64,000 bases of DNA from CAVSRC01 sp963782045 (GTDB taxonomy: Bacteria > Pseudomonadota > Alphaproteobacteria > Rhizobiales > Kaistiaceae), in assembly GCA_963782045.1 (NCBI GenBank), contig CAWAIR010000037.1, positions 496,001 to 560,000 on the forward strand, in the 5' to 3' direction. The notes under the pieces were generated by a model. The model did no database searches. It worked only from the letters and a program-made list of their open reading frames with translations, and was not told where the DNA came from. A program made the position numbers and the translations under genes. Shown here piece by piece: positions 9,115 through 16,433 of the stretch. Each line of letters starts with the position of its first letter. Position 1 is the first letter of the stretch.

Positions 9115-9474
9115 TCAGCCTTTCTTTGCAAATTCCCGCTTTATCGCGGCACGTCGCTGCTTCGGTGTGAGACCCTGGCGATCGAATTCGCGAAACGCAC
9201 CCTTCATGTCCGGCGAGAGACGGACGCCCTCGATTGCGTTGAATTTGCCAATCGCCTCAAGACCAACGGTGTAGCTTTCACGCCACCGGCCGTCCTTGCC
9301 TTGAATCCTCAGTTCGCCACCATGGGATCGAAGCTCCGCGCCCGCGGCCTTGGCGGCCTCCCGTTGCGTTCGATAGATCTTTGTCGGTCGCGTCGCGCCA
9401 CTCTTCTTCACCGCCCAGCCGCCGGACGTCGGGACTACATGCCACTCCCTTCTGCTTCCATCCTTGCGTGGCAT
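9115..9474 (-). CDS. DUF2188-like/VbhA-like antitoxin candidate for the adjacent Fic protein
   Basis: 119-residue protein immediately upstream of the Fic gene. The N-terminal half (EWHVVPTSGGWAVKKSGA, IYRTQREAAKAAGAELRSHG) matches the DUF2188 pattern of short W-x-V-x-x-x-x-G-G-W repeats. The C-terminal half, from IGKFNAIEGVRLSPDM to the end, follows the layout of VbhA-type Fic antitoxins: an E-G pair (Glu82-Gly83), a helix, then a glycine and a second helix. In VbhA-like inhibitors a Ser or Thr sits four residues before the glutamate; here that position is Phe78. The DUF2188 plus VbhA-like combination is inferred by eye. Role: probable neutraliser of the Fic protein; experimental proof is lacking. 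Confidence 0.65.
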   Translation of the reverse strand: MPRKDGSRREWHVVPTSGGWAVKKSGATRPTKIYRTQREAAKAAGAELRSHGGELRIQGKDGRWRESYTVGLEAIGKFNAIEGVRLSPDMKGAFREFDRQGLTPKQRRAAIKREFAKKG

Positions 9475-9546
9475 CTCGTTTAGCTGCCTTTCCTTGCGGT
9501 CATGTCGACAGTGAAGACCTGCGATCCTGCGAGGTCAAATCAGGAA

Positions 9547-10698
9547 TCATTCGATCACGATCCTCGGTGCCTCGCGGTGGCTCGCGGCGACGCCGGCCCA
9601 CACCTTGGTGGCAATCTCGCGGAAGGCGGCGGCGTGCGGCCCGTTCGGCTCGGCGACGACGATCGGCGTGCCGGCATCGGAGGTCTCGCGGATCACCATG
9701 TCGAGCGGCACCTCGCCGAGGAACGGCGTGTCGAGCCGCTCGGCCTCGGCCCTGGCGCCGCCATGGCCGAAGATGTCGTAACGCTTGCCGGTGTCGGGCG
9801 CGACGAAGTAGCTCATGTTCTCGATGATGCCGAGCACCGGCACGTCGACTCGGCGGAACATGTTGAGCCCCTTGCGCGCGTCGATCAGCGCCAGGTCCTG
9901 CGGCGTCGAGACGATGACGGCACCGGCGAGCGGCACCTGCTGGGCCATGGTGAGCTGGGCATCGCCGGTGCCGGGCGGCATGTCGACCACCAGCACGTCG
10001 AGCTCGCCCCAGGCGACCTCGCGCAGCATCTGCTGGAGGGCCGAGACGACCATCGGCCCGCGCCAGATCATCGGCGTCTCCTCCTCGACCAGGAAGCCCA
10101 TCGACATCGCCTTGACGCCATAGGCCTCCATCGGCTTGAGGACGCGCCCGTCCTCGATTTCCGGCCGGCCGGAGAGGTGCAGCAGGCGGGGCAGCGACGG
10201 GCCGTAGATATCCGCGTCAAGAATGCCGACGCTGAGGCCGTTCGCCTTCAGGGCCAGCGCCAGGTTGACGGCGCAGGTCGATTTGCCCACCCCGCCCTTG
10301 CCGCTGGCGACCGCAACGATCGCCTGCACTCCGGGGACGCCGGCCTTGGGCGGCGCGGCATGGCCCGGACCGGGCGGCGCTGCTGCCGGCCGGGGACGTG
10401 GCGGAGGCGAACCGCCCGTCCGCGGGCCGGCGCTGCCGTTGCCGCCCTTGCGCTCGGCGGTGAGCACCACCATGACGCCGGCGACGCCGGGGATCGCCTT
10501 GACCGCGGTCTCGGCTGCCTGGCGCATGGGCTCGAAGGCCGAGGCACGCTCCGCCGGCACATTGATGGAAAACATCACCCGCCCGTTGGCGATGACGATG
10601 TCGGAGACCATGCCGCGGCGCACGATGTCGCGGTCGTCGTCCGGCCCACGGATGCCGGCGAGCCGGTTCAGAACTGCTTGCTTGTCGATTTCAGACAT
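9547..10698 (-). CDS. apbC: Mrp/ApbC-type Fe-S cluster carrier ATPase
   Basis: 383-residue P-loop protein of the Mrp/NBP35 family, which transfers Fe-S clusters to apoproteins in the cytosol. An N-terminal MIP18/DUF59 domain (residues 1-80) is followed by a proline-rich linker (95-120) and the deviant Walker A GKGGVGKST at residues 133-141. Switch regions include DADIYGPSLPRLL and DMPPGTGDAQLTM. The CxxC pair that many homologs place before DIFGxGG is absent: the segment reads MSYFVAPDTGKRYDIFGHGG. From memory this variant is common in alphaproteobacteria, so the loss is lineage-typical rather than damage. ATG start at the complement of 10696-10698. Confidence 0.93.
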   Translation of the reverse strand: MSEIDKQAVLNRLAGIRGPDDDRDIVRRGMVSDIVIANGRVMFSINVPAERASAFEPMRQAAETAVKAIPGVAGVMVVLTAERKGGNGSAGPRTGGSPPPRPRPAAAPPGPGHAAPPKAGVPGVQAIVAVASGKGGVGKSTCAVNLALALKANGLSVGILDADIYGPSLPRLLHLSGRPEIEDGRVLKPMEAYGVKAMSMGFLVEEETPMIWRGPMVVSALQQMLREVAWGELDVLVVDMPPGTGDAQLTMAQQVPLAGAVIVSTPQDLALIDARKGLNMFRRVDVPVLGIIENMSYFVAPDTGKRYDIFGHGGARAEAERLDTPFLGEVPLDMVIRETSDAGTPIVVAEPNGPHAAAFREIATKVWAGVAASHREAPRIVIE

Positions 10699-10916
10699 GG
10701 ATGGTCGGTGGTCCTTGAGGAATTTGGCCGGAACATAGCCGTATCGCCAAGCCGGTCAACTTGGCCGGTTTCTTGCACGAATTCCGCAACTTCAAGCGAC
10801 CGGTTGCCACAAAGCTAGGCTTGGTGGAAATATGGTCACGACAGTTCTCGGGGGGCGCGGTCGAAGGGGGGGCCGTACCGGCCGAGATCGGGGTCTAGAG
10901 AGTAGAGGGAACCATC

Positions 10917-11708
10917 ATGCGCAGAACTGTCACCGCCCTGCTTGCCATCGCGGCCATCGCCGCCGGAACCAGCCTGGCCGCCGCCAAGGACTGGAAGGAA
11001 ATCCGGGTCGGCACCGACGCCACCTATCCGCCGTTCGAATCCGTCGATTCCAGCGGTGCGTTCGTCGGCTTCGACATCGACATCCTCAACGCCATCTGCG
11101 CCGACATCGGCGCCAAGTGCACCTACGTCAATCAGGACTTCGACGGCATCATCCCGGCTCTGCTCGCCGGCAAGTTCGACGTCATCGATTCCTCGATCTC
11201 GATCACCGCCGAGCGCGAGAAGCAGATCGACTTCACCGACATGTACTACAACACGCCGCCGGCCATCGTGGCGCGCAAGGATGCCGGCATCAAGGGCGTC
11301 GGCGCGGATGACCTCGCCGGCAAGACCATCGGCGTGCAGTCCTCGACCACCCATGCCAACTACGCCCAGCAGACCTACACCAAGTCGACGATCAAGCTCT
11401 ATCCAAGCGCCGACCAGTTCAAGCTCGACCTCGTCAACGGCCGCCTCGATGCGGTCAACGACGACATCGTCGTGCTCAGCGACTGGCTGAAGACCTCGCC
11501 CGACGCGCAGAAGTGCTGCGAGCTCGTCGGCCCGGTCAAGATCGTTCCCGAAATCCACGGCCTCGGCCAGGGCTTCGGCGTGCGCAAGGAAGACAAGGAC
11601 CTTACGGCGCTGCTCAACAAGGGCATCAAGGACATCCTCGCCAACGGCACCTACAAGAAGATCAACGACAAGTACTTCGACTTCAACGCCTACGGCCAAC
11701 CCTACTAG
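10917..11708 (+). CDS. Polar/basic amino-acid ABC transporter, substrate-binding protein
   Basis: 263-residue periplasmic binding protein of family 3 (HisJ/ArgT/LAO type). The signal peptide MRRTVTALLAIAAIAAGTSL ends near LAAAKDW. Family motifs are VGTDATYPPFESVD, GFDIDILNAICADIG, DSSISITAEREKQIDFT and IGVQSSTTHANY, with the conserved arginine in ITAER that binds the ligand carboxylate in homologs. This points to a cationic amino acid (lysine, arginine, ornithine or histidine), though fine specificity is not readable. It heads an operon with two HisQ/HisM-like permeases. The 112-base gap before the first permease contains GC-rich inverted repeats, a common way to raise binding-protein mRNA over permease mRNA. 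Confidence 0.9.
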   Translation: MRRTVTALLAIAAIAAGTSLAAAKDWKEIRVGTDATYPPFESVDSSGAFVGFDIDILNAICADIGAKCTYVNQDFDGIIPALLAGKFDVIDSSISITAEREKQIDFTDMYYNTPPAIVARKDAGIKGVGADDLAGKTIGVQSSTTHANYAQQTYTKSTIKLYPSADQFKLDLVNGRLDAVNDDIVVLSDWLKTSPDAQKCCELVGPVKIVPEIHGLGQGFGVRKEDKDLTALLNKGIKDILANGTYKKINDKYFDFNAYGQPY

Positions 11709-11820
11709 GCGTTCCGCGGCGGCCGGGCCCGGCGGCCCGACCGCCCTTCGCTTGCCGGTCCCGCGGGGGGCATCAGCGGGCACCGGACGAGACTAGACCC
11801 CGACGAAAGGAATCGGGCGG

Positions 11821-12528
11821 TTGGGGGATTTGCTAAGCCTGCTCCAATTCGGCTCCAACGGGTGGGGTGACGAACTTGCGGCGGGCGCCGGCGTAACCAT
11901 CGCGCTGTCCCTGGCGACGTTGCCGGTCGGCGTGATCGTCGGTTTCTTCATGGCGCTGGGCAAGCAGTCGTCCGATCCGCTGGTGCGCCGCGGGGCGGAG
12001 ATCTACAGCACGATCTTCCGCGGCCTGCCGGAGCTGCTCACCCTGTTCGTCGTCTATTACGGCGCCCAGTACAGCGTCTCCAGCATCACGCGCGCCCTCT
12101 TCGGCACGCCGATGGAGATATCACCCTTCTTCGCCGGCATGGTGGCGCTCGGTCTGGTGCTGTCGGCCTATGCCAGCGAAGCCTTCGCCTCGGCCTTCCG
12201 CGGCATCCCCAAGGGACAATACGAGGGCGCCTATTCGATCGGCCTGACGCGGCTGCAGACGATGGGCTTCGTCATCGTGCCGCAGCTCATCCGCCTCGCC
12301 CTGCCGGCGCTGTCCAACCTCTACCTGTCGATGATGAAGGACACCGCCCTGGTCTCGGCGATCACGCTCAGCGACCTGTTGCGCGAGACGACGGTGGCGG
12401 TGGGCTCCACCAAGGAGCCGTTCTTTTTCTATCTGGTCGCCTGCCTGATCTACCTCACGTTGTCGATCCTTTCCTCCATCGGCATCTGGCGCATCGACGC
12501 CTGGGCGTCGCGGGGAACGACACGATGA
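11821..12528 (+). CDS. Polar amino-acid ABC transporter permease, HisQ-like
   Basis: 235-residue inner-membrane permease (HisMQ/GlnP family) with about five hydrophobic segments. The EAA-loop region reads SIGLTRLQTMGFVIVPQLIR, the contact site for the ATPase. The usual N-terminal amphipathic start (GDELAAGAGVTIALSLATLP) is followed by IFRGLPELLTLFVVYYGAQ, typical of the family. A TTG start at 11821 is preferred because AAAGGAATC lies 10-12 bases upstream and no ATG precedes the first membrane segment. Its stop overlaps the ATG of the next permease (ATGA), indicating translational coupling. Confidence 0.88.
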   Translation: MGDLLSLLQFGSNGWGDELAAGAGVTIALSLATLPVGVIVGFFMALGKQSSDPLVRRGAEIYSTIFRGLPELLTLFVVYYGAQYSVSSITRALFGTPMEISPFFAGMVALGLVLSAYASEAFASAFRGIPKGQYEGAYSIGLTRLQTMGFVIVPQLIRLALPALSNLYLSMMKDTALVSAITLSDLLRETTVAVGSTKEPFFFYLVACLIYLTLSILSSIGIWRIDAWASRGTTR

Positions 12529-13385
12529 CGACGGTGACCGCCAGCGTCGACGAGGCACCGCCGCCGCGGCCGCGCAGTCAGGTGACGTGGGCGGGCTACA
12601 CCTTCATCGGATTCTGGATCGTGATCGGCGCCGGGTTGGCCTACGCCCTCTACCAGAGCATCGATGCGGAGCGGTTGCAGCGCTTCGGGCCGGGCATACT
12701 CGAGGGCTTCTGGACAACCATCAGGCTGTGTGCGCTGTCGCTCACCGTCGGTGTGCTCATCTCAATTCCGGTGGCCGCCAGCCGGCTGTCGAAGAACCCG
12801 ATGCTCAAAGCACTCGCCTACGGCTATTCCTACTTCTTCCGCGGCACGCCGATCATCGCGCAGCTCTTCCTGGTCTATTACGGCGCCGGCCAGTTCGTCG
12901 GATTCTTCCGCGCCGTCGGGCTGTGGTGGTTCTTCCGCGATGCGTTCAACTGCGCGGTGTTCGCCTTCGCCCTCAACACCGCCGCCTATCAGGCGGAGAT
13001 CCTGTTCGGCGCCTTCCGCGCCGTGCCGGCGGGAAGCTGGGAGGCGGCCACCGCGCTCGCCCTCCCACGCTTCATCACGCTGTGGCGGGTGATCCTGCCG
13101 CAGGCGCTGATGACGGCGCTCAGGCCCTACGGCAACGAGATGATCTCCATCGTCAAGGCGAGCGCCGTCACCAGCCTGATCACCGTCCTCGACATCATGG
13201 GGCAGACCCGCTACGTCTTCTCGCAGACCTACAACATCTCGTTCTACCTGTGGGCGGCGGTGTTCTACCTGATCATCGTGGAGACGCTGCGGCGGACGCT
13301 TGCCGCGCTCGAACGGCGCATGACCAGGCACCTGGCCGTGGCGGAGCGGACGGAAACGCCCGAGGAAGCCACGATGTCGGCGTAG
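12525..13385 (+). CDS. Polar amino-acid ABC transporter permease, HisM-like
   Basis: 286-residue second permease of the amino-acid importer. A hydrophilic N terminus precedes TFIGFWIVIGAGLAYALYQ, then the family core FWTTIRLCALSLTVGVLISI, YFFRGTPIIAQLFLVYYGAG and EAA-loop region SWEAATALALPRFITLWRV. It forms the membrane channel with the HisQ-like subunit. No ATP-binding subunit gene follows: the next gene is a dehydrogenase 58 bases downstream. The ATPase must be encoded elsewhere or shared with another importer. Confidence 0.9.
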   Translation: MTTVTASVDEAPPPRPRSQVTWAGYTFIGFWIVIGAGLAYALYQSIDAERLQRFGPGILEGFWTTIRLCALSLTVGVLISIPVAASRLSKNPMLKALAYGYSYFFRGTPIIAQLFLVYYGAGQFVGFFRAVGLWWFFRDAFNCAVFAFALNTAAYQAEILFGAFRAVPAGSWEAATALALPRFITLWRVILPQALMTALRPYGNEMISIVKASAVTSLITVLDIMGQTRYVFSQTYNISFYLWAAVFYLIIVETLRRTLAALERRMTRHLAVAERTETPEEATMSA

Positions 13386-13443
13386 AGGCGCCCGCCGCCT
13401 CCCTGCCGCTCTTCAGATTTCAGACTTCGGAGGACTACAGCAA

Positions 13444-14316
13444 ATGGCAAACGTCGCCTTTATCGGCCTCGGCGTGATGGGCTATCCGATGGCCAGACAT
13501 CTGGCCAAACGTGGCGGCCATCAGGTCACCGTCTACAACCGCACCGCCGAGAAGGCGGCGCAATGGGCCTCCGAGAATTCCGGCAAGATGGCGCCGACCC
13601 CGAAAGCGGCGGCGGCGGGCGCCGACTTCGTCTTCGCCTGTGTCGGCAACGACGATGACCTGCGCTCGGTGACGCTCGGCGAGGACGGCGCCTTCGCCGG
13701 CATGAAGGCGGGCTCCATCTTCATCGACAACACCACGGCGTCCGCGATCGTCGCCTATGAGCTCTACGCCGTCGCCAAGGAAATGGGCATCGGCTTCCTC
13801 GATGCGCCGGTTTCCGGCGGCCAGTCAGGCGCCGAGAACGGCCAGCTCACGGTCATGGTCGGCGGCGATCGCGAAATCTTCGACAAGGCCAAGCCGGTGA
13901 TCGACTGCTACGCCAAGATGGTCGGCTTGATGGGGCCGGCGGGCGCCGGGCAGCTCACCAAGATGGTCAACCAGATCTGCATCGCCGGACTGGTCGAGGG
14001 CCTCTCCGAAGGGATCCACTTCGCCAAGAAGGCCAACCTCGACGTCGAACAGGTGATCGGCGTCATCTCCAAGGGCGCGGCGCAATCCTGGCAGATGGAA
14101 AACCGCTACAAGGCGATGGCGGCGGGCGATTTCGACCACGGCTTCGCCGTCGACTGGATGCGCAAGGACCTCGCCATCGCGCTCGCCGAAGGGCGGCGCA
14201 ACGGCGCCATGCTGCCGGTGGCGGCGCTGGTCGACCAGTTCTATGCCGAGGTGCAGGCGATGGGCGGCCAGCGCTGGGACACCTCCAGCCTGATCGCCCG
14301 GCTGGACAGGGATTGA
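13444..14316 (+). CDS. NAD(P)-dependent beta-hydroxyacid dehydrogenase (3-hydroxyisobutyrate dehydrogenase family)
   Basis: 290-residue cytosolic dehydrogenase of the 3-hydroxyisobutyrate/tartronate semialdehyde family, which oxidises a beta-hydroxyacid to its semialdehyde. The Rossmann motif is GLGVMGYPMARHL at the N terminus, the substrate signature is FLDAPVSGGQSGAENG and the catalytic lysine lies in GAGQLTKMVNQI. Length is standard. Which hydroxyacid is used (3-hydroxyisobutyrate, glycerate-type or gamma-hydroxybutyrate-type) is not decidable. It follows the amino-acid importer at 58 bases on the same strand and overlaps the next gene by four bases. Confidence 0.92.
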   Translation: MANVAFIGLGVMGYPMARHLAKRGGHQVTVYNRTAEKAAQWASENSGKMAPTPKAAAAGADFVFACVGNDDDLRSVTLGEDGAFAGMKAGSIFIDNTTASAIVAYELYAVAKEMGIGFLDAPVSGGQSGAENGQLTVMVGGDREIFDKAKPVIDCYAKMVGLMGPAGAGQLTKMVNQICIAGLVEGLSEGIHFAKKANLDVEQVIGVISKGAAQSWQMENRYKAMAAGDFDHGFAVDWMRKDLAIALAEGRRNGAMLPVAALVDQFYAEVQAMGGQRWDTSSLIARLDRD

Positions 14317-15047
14317 CCGCGACGGCGACAGGAAGCGCCAAACGGACGGTCGGCGACCCGGGGCGGGAAGCCAACGCGATCGTCGCCGAACTCCTCGCCG
14401 CCGGCACGGCGGAAAACCGCGCCGGCATGGCCCATTTCGGCATCACCGGCACCACGGCCGGCGTTTCGCTCGCCGCCATGAAGCCGATCGTCAGGCGCTA
14501 TCGGCCCGACCATGCGCTCGCCGCGGCACTGTGGCGGACCGGCCTGCACGAAGCGCGCATCATGGCCGCGGACCTCGACGAGCCGGCGAAGGTGACGCCC
14601 AAGCAGATGGATGCCTGGGCGGCGGATTTCGACAACTGGGCGGTCTGCGACGGCGCCTGTCTGCATCTGTTCGTCAAGACGCCCTTCGTCGAGGCCAAGA
14701 TCAGGCAATGGGCGGAGGACGACCGCGAATATGTGCGCCGCGCCGCCTTCTCGCTCCTCGCCTGCTACACGGTTCACGGAAAGACGATTCCCGACAAGGT
14801 GTTCGCGGATTTTCTTGAACTGATCGAGTGCCACGCCACTGACCCGCGCAACTATGTGCGCAAGTCGGTCAACTGGGCGCTCCGCCAGATCGGCAAGCAC
14901 TCGCAAGCGCTGCACCGCCCTGCCCTGGCGCTCGCCGCGAAGCTCGCGGCCTCCGACGACAAGTCGGCGCGCTGGATCGGTAAGGATGCGGTGAAGGAGT
15001 TGACCGACCCGAAACAGCTCGAACGACTGGAAGCACGCGGAAGGTAG
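14313..15047 (+). CDS. DNA alkylation repair protein (AlkD-like HEAT-repeat glycosylase)
   Basis: 244-residue protein built of helical repeats and matching the AlkD/DNA alkylation repair family, which excises N3- and N7-alkylated purines. Family segments include DHALAAALWRTGLHEARIMA, DFDNWAVCDGAC, a middle helix with YVRRAAFSLLACY, and YVRKSVNWALRQIGKHS. The DxWDxCD-like element appears as FDNWAVCD. The likely start is a TTG overlapping the upstream stop (TTGA), implying coupling to the dehydrogenase gene; a later start cannot be excluded because the first 20 residues are poorly conserved. Converges on the Lrp regulator gene. Confidence 0.85.
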   Translation: MTATATGSAKRTVGDPGREANAIVAELLAAGTAENRAGMAHFGITGTTAGVSLAAMKPIVRRYRPDHALAAALWRTGLHEARIMAADLDEPAKVTPKQMDAWAADFDNWAVCDGACLHLFVKTPFVEAKIRQWAEDDREYVRRAAFSLLACYTVHGKTIPDKVFADFLELIECHATDPRNYVRKSVNWALRQIGKHSQALHRPALALAAKLAASDDKSARWIGKDAVKELTDPKQLERLEARGR

Positions 15048-15057
15048 CAAAGCCCGA

Positions 15058-15558
15058 CTACGCGGCGCCGCGCACCCGCTCCTTGTCTTTCTCCAGCGGC
15101 ACGTAGGAGAGCGGCAACTCGGTGGTGTACTTGATCTGCTCCATCGCGAAGGTGGTCGACACGTCGGCGATGTCGATGCGCGCGATCAGCCGCTTGTAGA
15201 GCTTGTCGTAGGCCTCGATGTCCGGGACCACCACGCGCAACAGGTAATCCACCTGCCCGGCCATGCGATAGAACTCGACCACCTCGGGAAGTTCGCGGAT
15301 CACCTCGGCGAAGCGGCGAAGCCACTCGTCATTGTGCTGGTTGGTGGTGATGGCGACGAAGGCGGTCACCTTGGTGTTGACCTTCTTCGGGTCGAGCAGA
15401 GCCACCCGGCCGGTGATCACCCCGTCCTCCTCGAGCTTCTGGATGCGCCGCCAGCAGGGCGTCGTCGACAGCCCCACTCGGCGGCCGATCTCGGCGACCG
15501 GCACCGTCGCATCCTCCTGCAGGATCTGCAGGATCTTGCGGTCGAGGCGATCGATCAT
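15058..15558 (-). CDS. Lrp/AsnC-family transcriptional regulator
   Basis: 166-residue regulator with an N-terminal winged helix-turn-helix (MIDRLDRKILQILQEDATVP, then VAEIGRRVGLSTTPCWRRIQ) and a C-terminal RAM/AsnC ligand-sensing domain (TAFVAITTNQHNDEWLRRFA and MAGQVDYLLRVVVPDIEAYD). Such proteins form octamers or dimers that respond to amino acids. The ATG at 15558 was chosen because GAGG lies 8-11 bases upstream and it begins the canonical M-x-x-L-D-x-x-D/I opening; the frame extends 40 residues further upstream with no homology. The target is unknown; the AlkD-like gene converges on it. Confidence 0.92.
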   Translation of the reverse strand: MIDRLDRKILQILQEDATVPVAEIGRRVGLSTTPCWRRIQKLEEDGVITGRVALLDPKKVNTKVTAFVAITTNQHNDEWLRRFAEVIRELPEVVEFYRMAGQVDYLLRVVVPDIEAYDKLYKRLIARIDIADVSTTFAMEQIKYTTELPLSYVPLEKDKERVRGAA

Positions 15559-15661
15559 TCCAGCATCCTCGCGATTTAATTCCATATCGCCCCAATTCTT
15601 GGGATATTTTCCCATATGGAGCGCGAAAGAGCGGTGTCTATAGGAACGACTTTTCGACCTG

Positions 15662-16309
15662 TCAATTCCCGCCGGCATCGAGCCGTTCAGCCACCGCGCC
15701 CTTCACGACGGGCAGCAGTTCCGCCTCGAACCAGGGATTGCGCCTGATCCAGGCGTTGTTGCGCCAGGACGGATGGGGCAGCGGGATGACCGTCGGCCTG
15801 TCGGTGGCCGCCATGACCTCGCGCCAGGCGGCCACCGTCTCGGTCAGCGTCCGCCGCGCCAGCGGGCCCAGATGCCAGCGATGGGCGTAGGAGCCGACGG
15901 CGAGCAGCAGGTCGATCTGCGGCAAGGCGGCGAACAGCGCGGCCCGCCAGGCCGGCGCGCATTCGCGCCTGGGCGGCAGGTCGGCGCCGCGGGCGTCCTG
16001 CCCCGGAAAGCAGAAGCCCATGGGCACGATGGCGACGCGGCTGGCGTCGTAGAAGGTTTCGGAGTCGACGCCCAGCCAGGCGCGCAGGCGGTCGCCCGAG
16101 GGGTCGGTGAAGGGCATGCCGGAGGCATGGACGCGGGTGCCCGGCGCCTGGCCGACGATGCAGATGGTGGCGGTCCGGGAGACGCGCACCACCGGGCGCG
16201 GCTCGTGCGGCAGCGGCGGGCCCGCCGGCCGCTCGCGGCAGATGCGGCAGGCGCGGATCGCGGCGAGCAGCCGGTCCAGTTCGTTTGCGCGGCCAATGCC
16301 CGGCCGCAT
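15662..16309 (-). CDS. Uracil-DNA glycosylase superfamily protein
   Basis: 215-residue protein of the uracil-DNA glycosylase superfamily. An N-terminal cysteine pair (ACRICRE) is followed by the GQAPG motif (ICIVGQAPGTRVHASGMPF) and the C-terminal motif PLPHPSWRNNAWIRRNPWF, which corresponds to the HPS active-site loop. The layout resembles family 4/5-type or the less-studied 'uracil-DNA glycosylase family protein' group. The four-cysteine Fe-S set of family 4 is only partly visible, so cluster binding is uncertain. The ATG at 16309 is preferred over a TTG 15 bases upstream. Divergent from the histidine kinase gene. Confidence 0.85.
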   Translation of the reverse strand: MRPGIGRANELDRLLAAIRACRICRERPAGPPLPHEPRPVVRVSRTATICIVGQAPGTRVHASGMPFTDPSGDRLRAWLGVDSETFYDASRVAIVPMGFCFPGQDARGADLPPRRECAPAWRAALFAALPQIDLLLAVGSYAHRWHLGPLARRTLTETVAAWREVMAATDRPTVIPLPHPSWRNNAWIRRNPWFEAELLPVVKGAVAERLDAGGN

Positions 16310-16433
16310 CTGGTCTTTACCCAAGGTTAACCATCACGCTGAGCAGCAAGTTAAGCACCCTCTGCGATCATGCATCCTAGCTCCCGCAGCAATTCCCGTC
16401 GGGAGACGCAGTGGGACCACGCGCCAGATTGAC

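Noticed and set aside
11709..11820. GC-rich inverted repeats (such as GCCGGGCCCGGC) between the amino-acid binding protein and its permease
   Set aside because: Arms are short, no T-tract follows, and similar palindromes are expected by chance at this GC content. Mentioned in the gene entry but not listed as a terminator.
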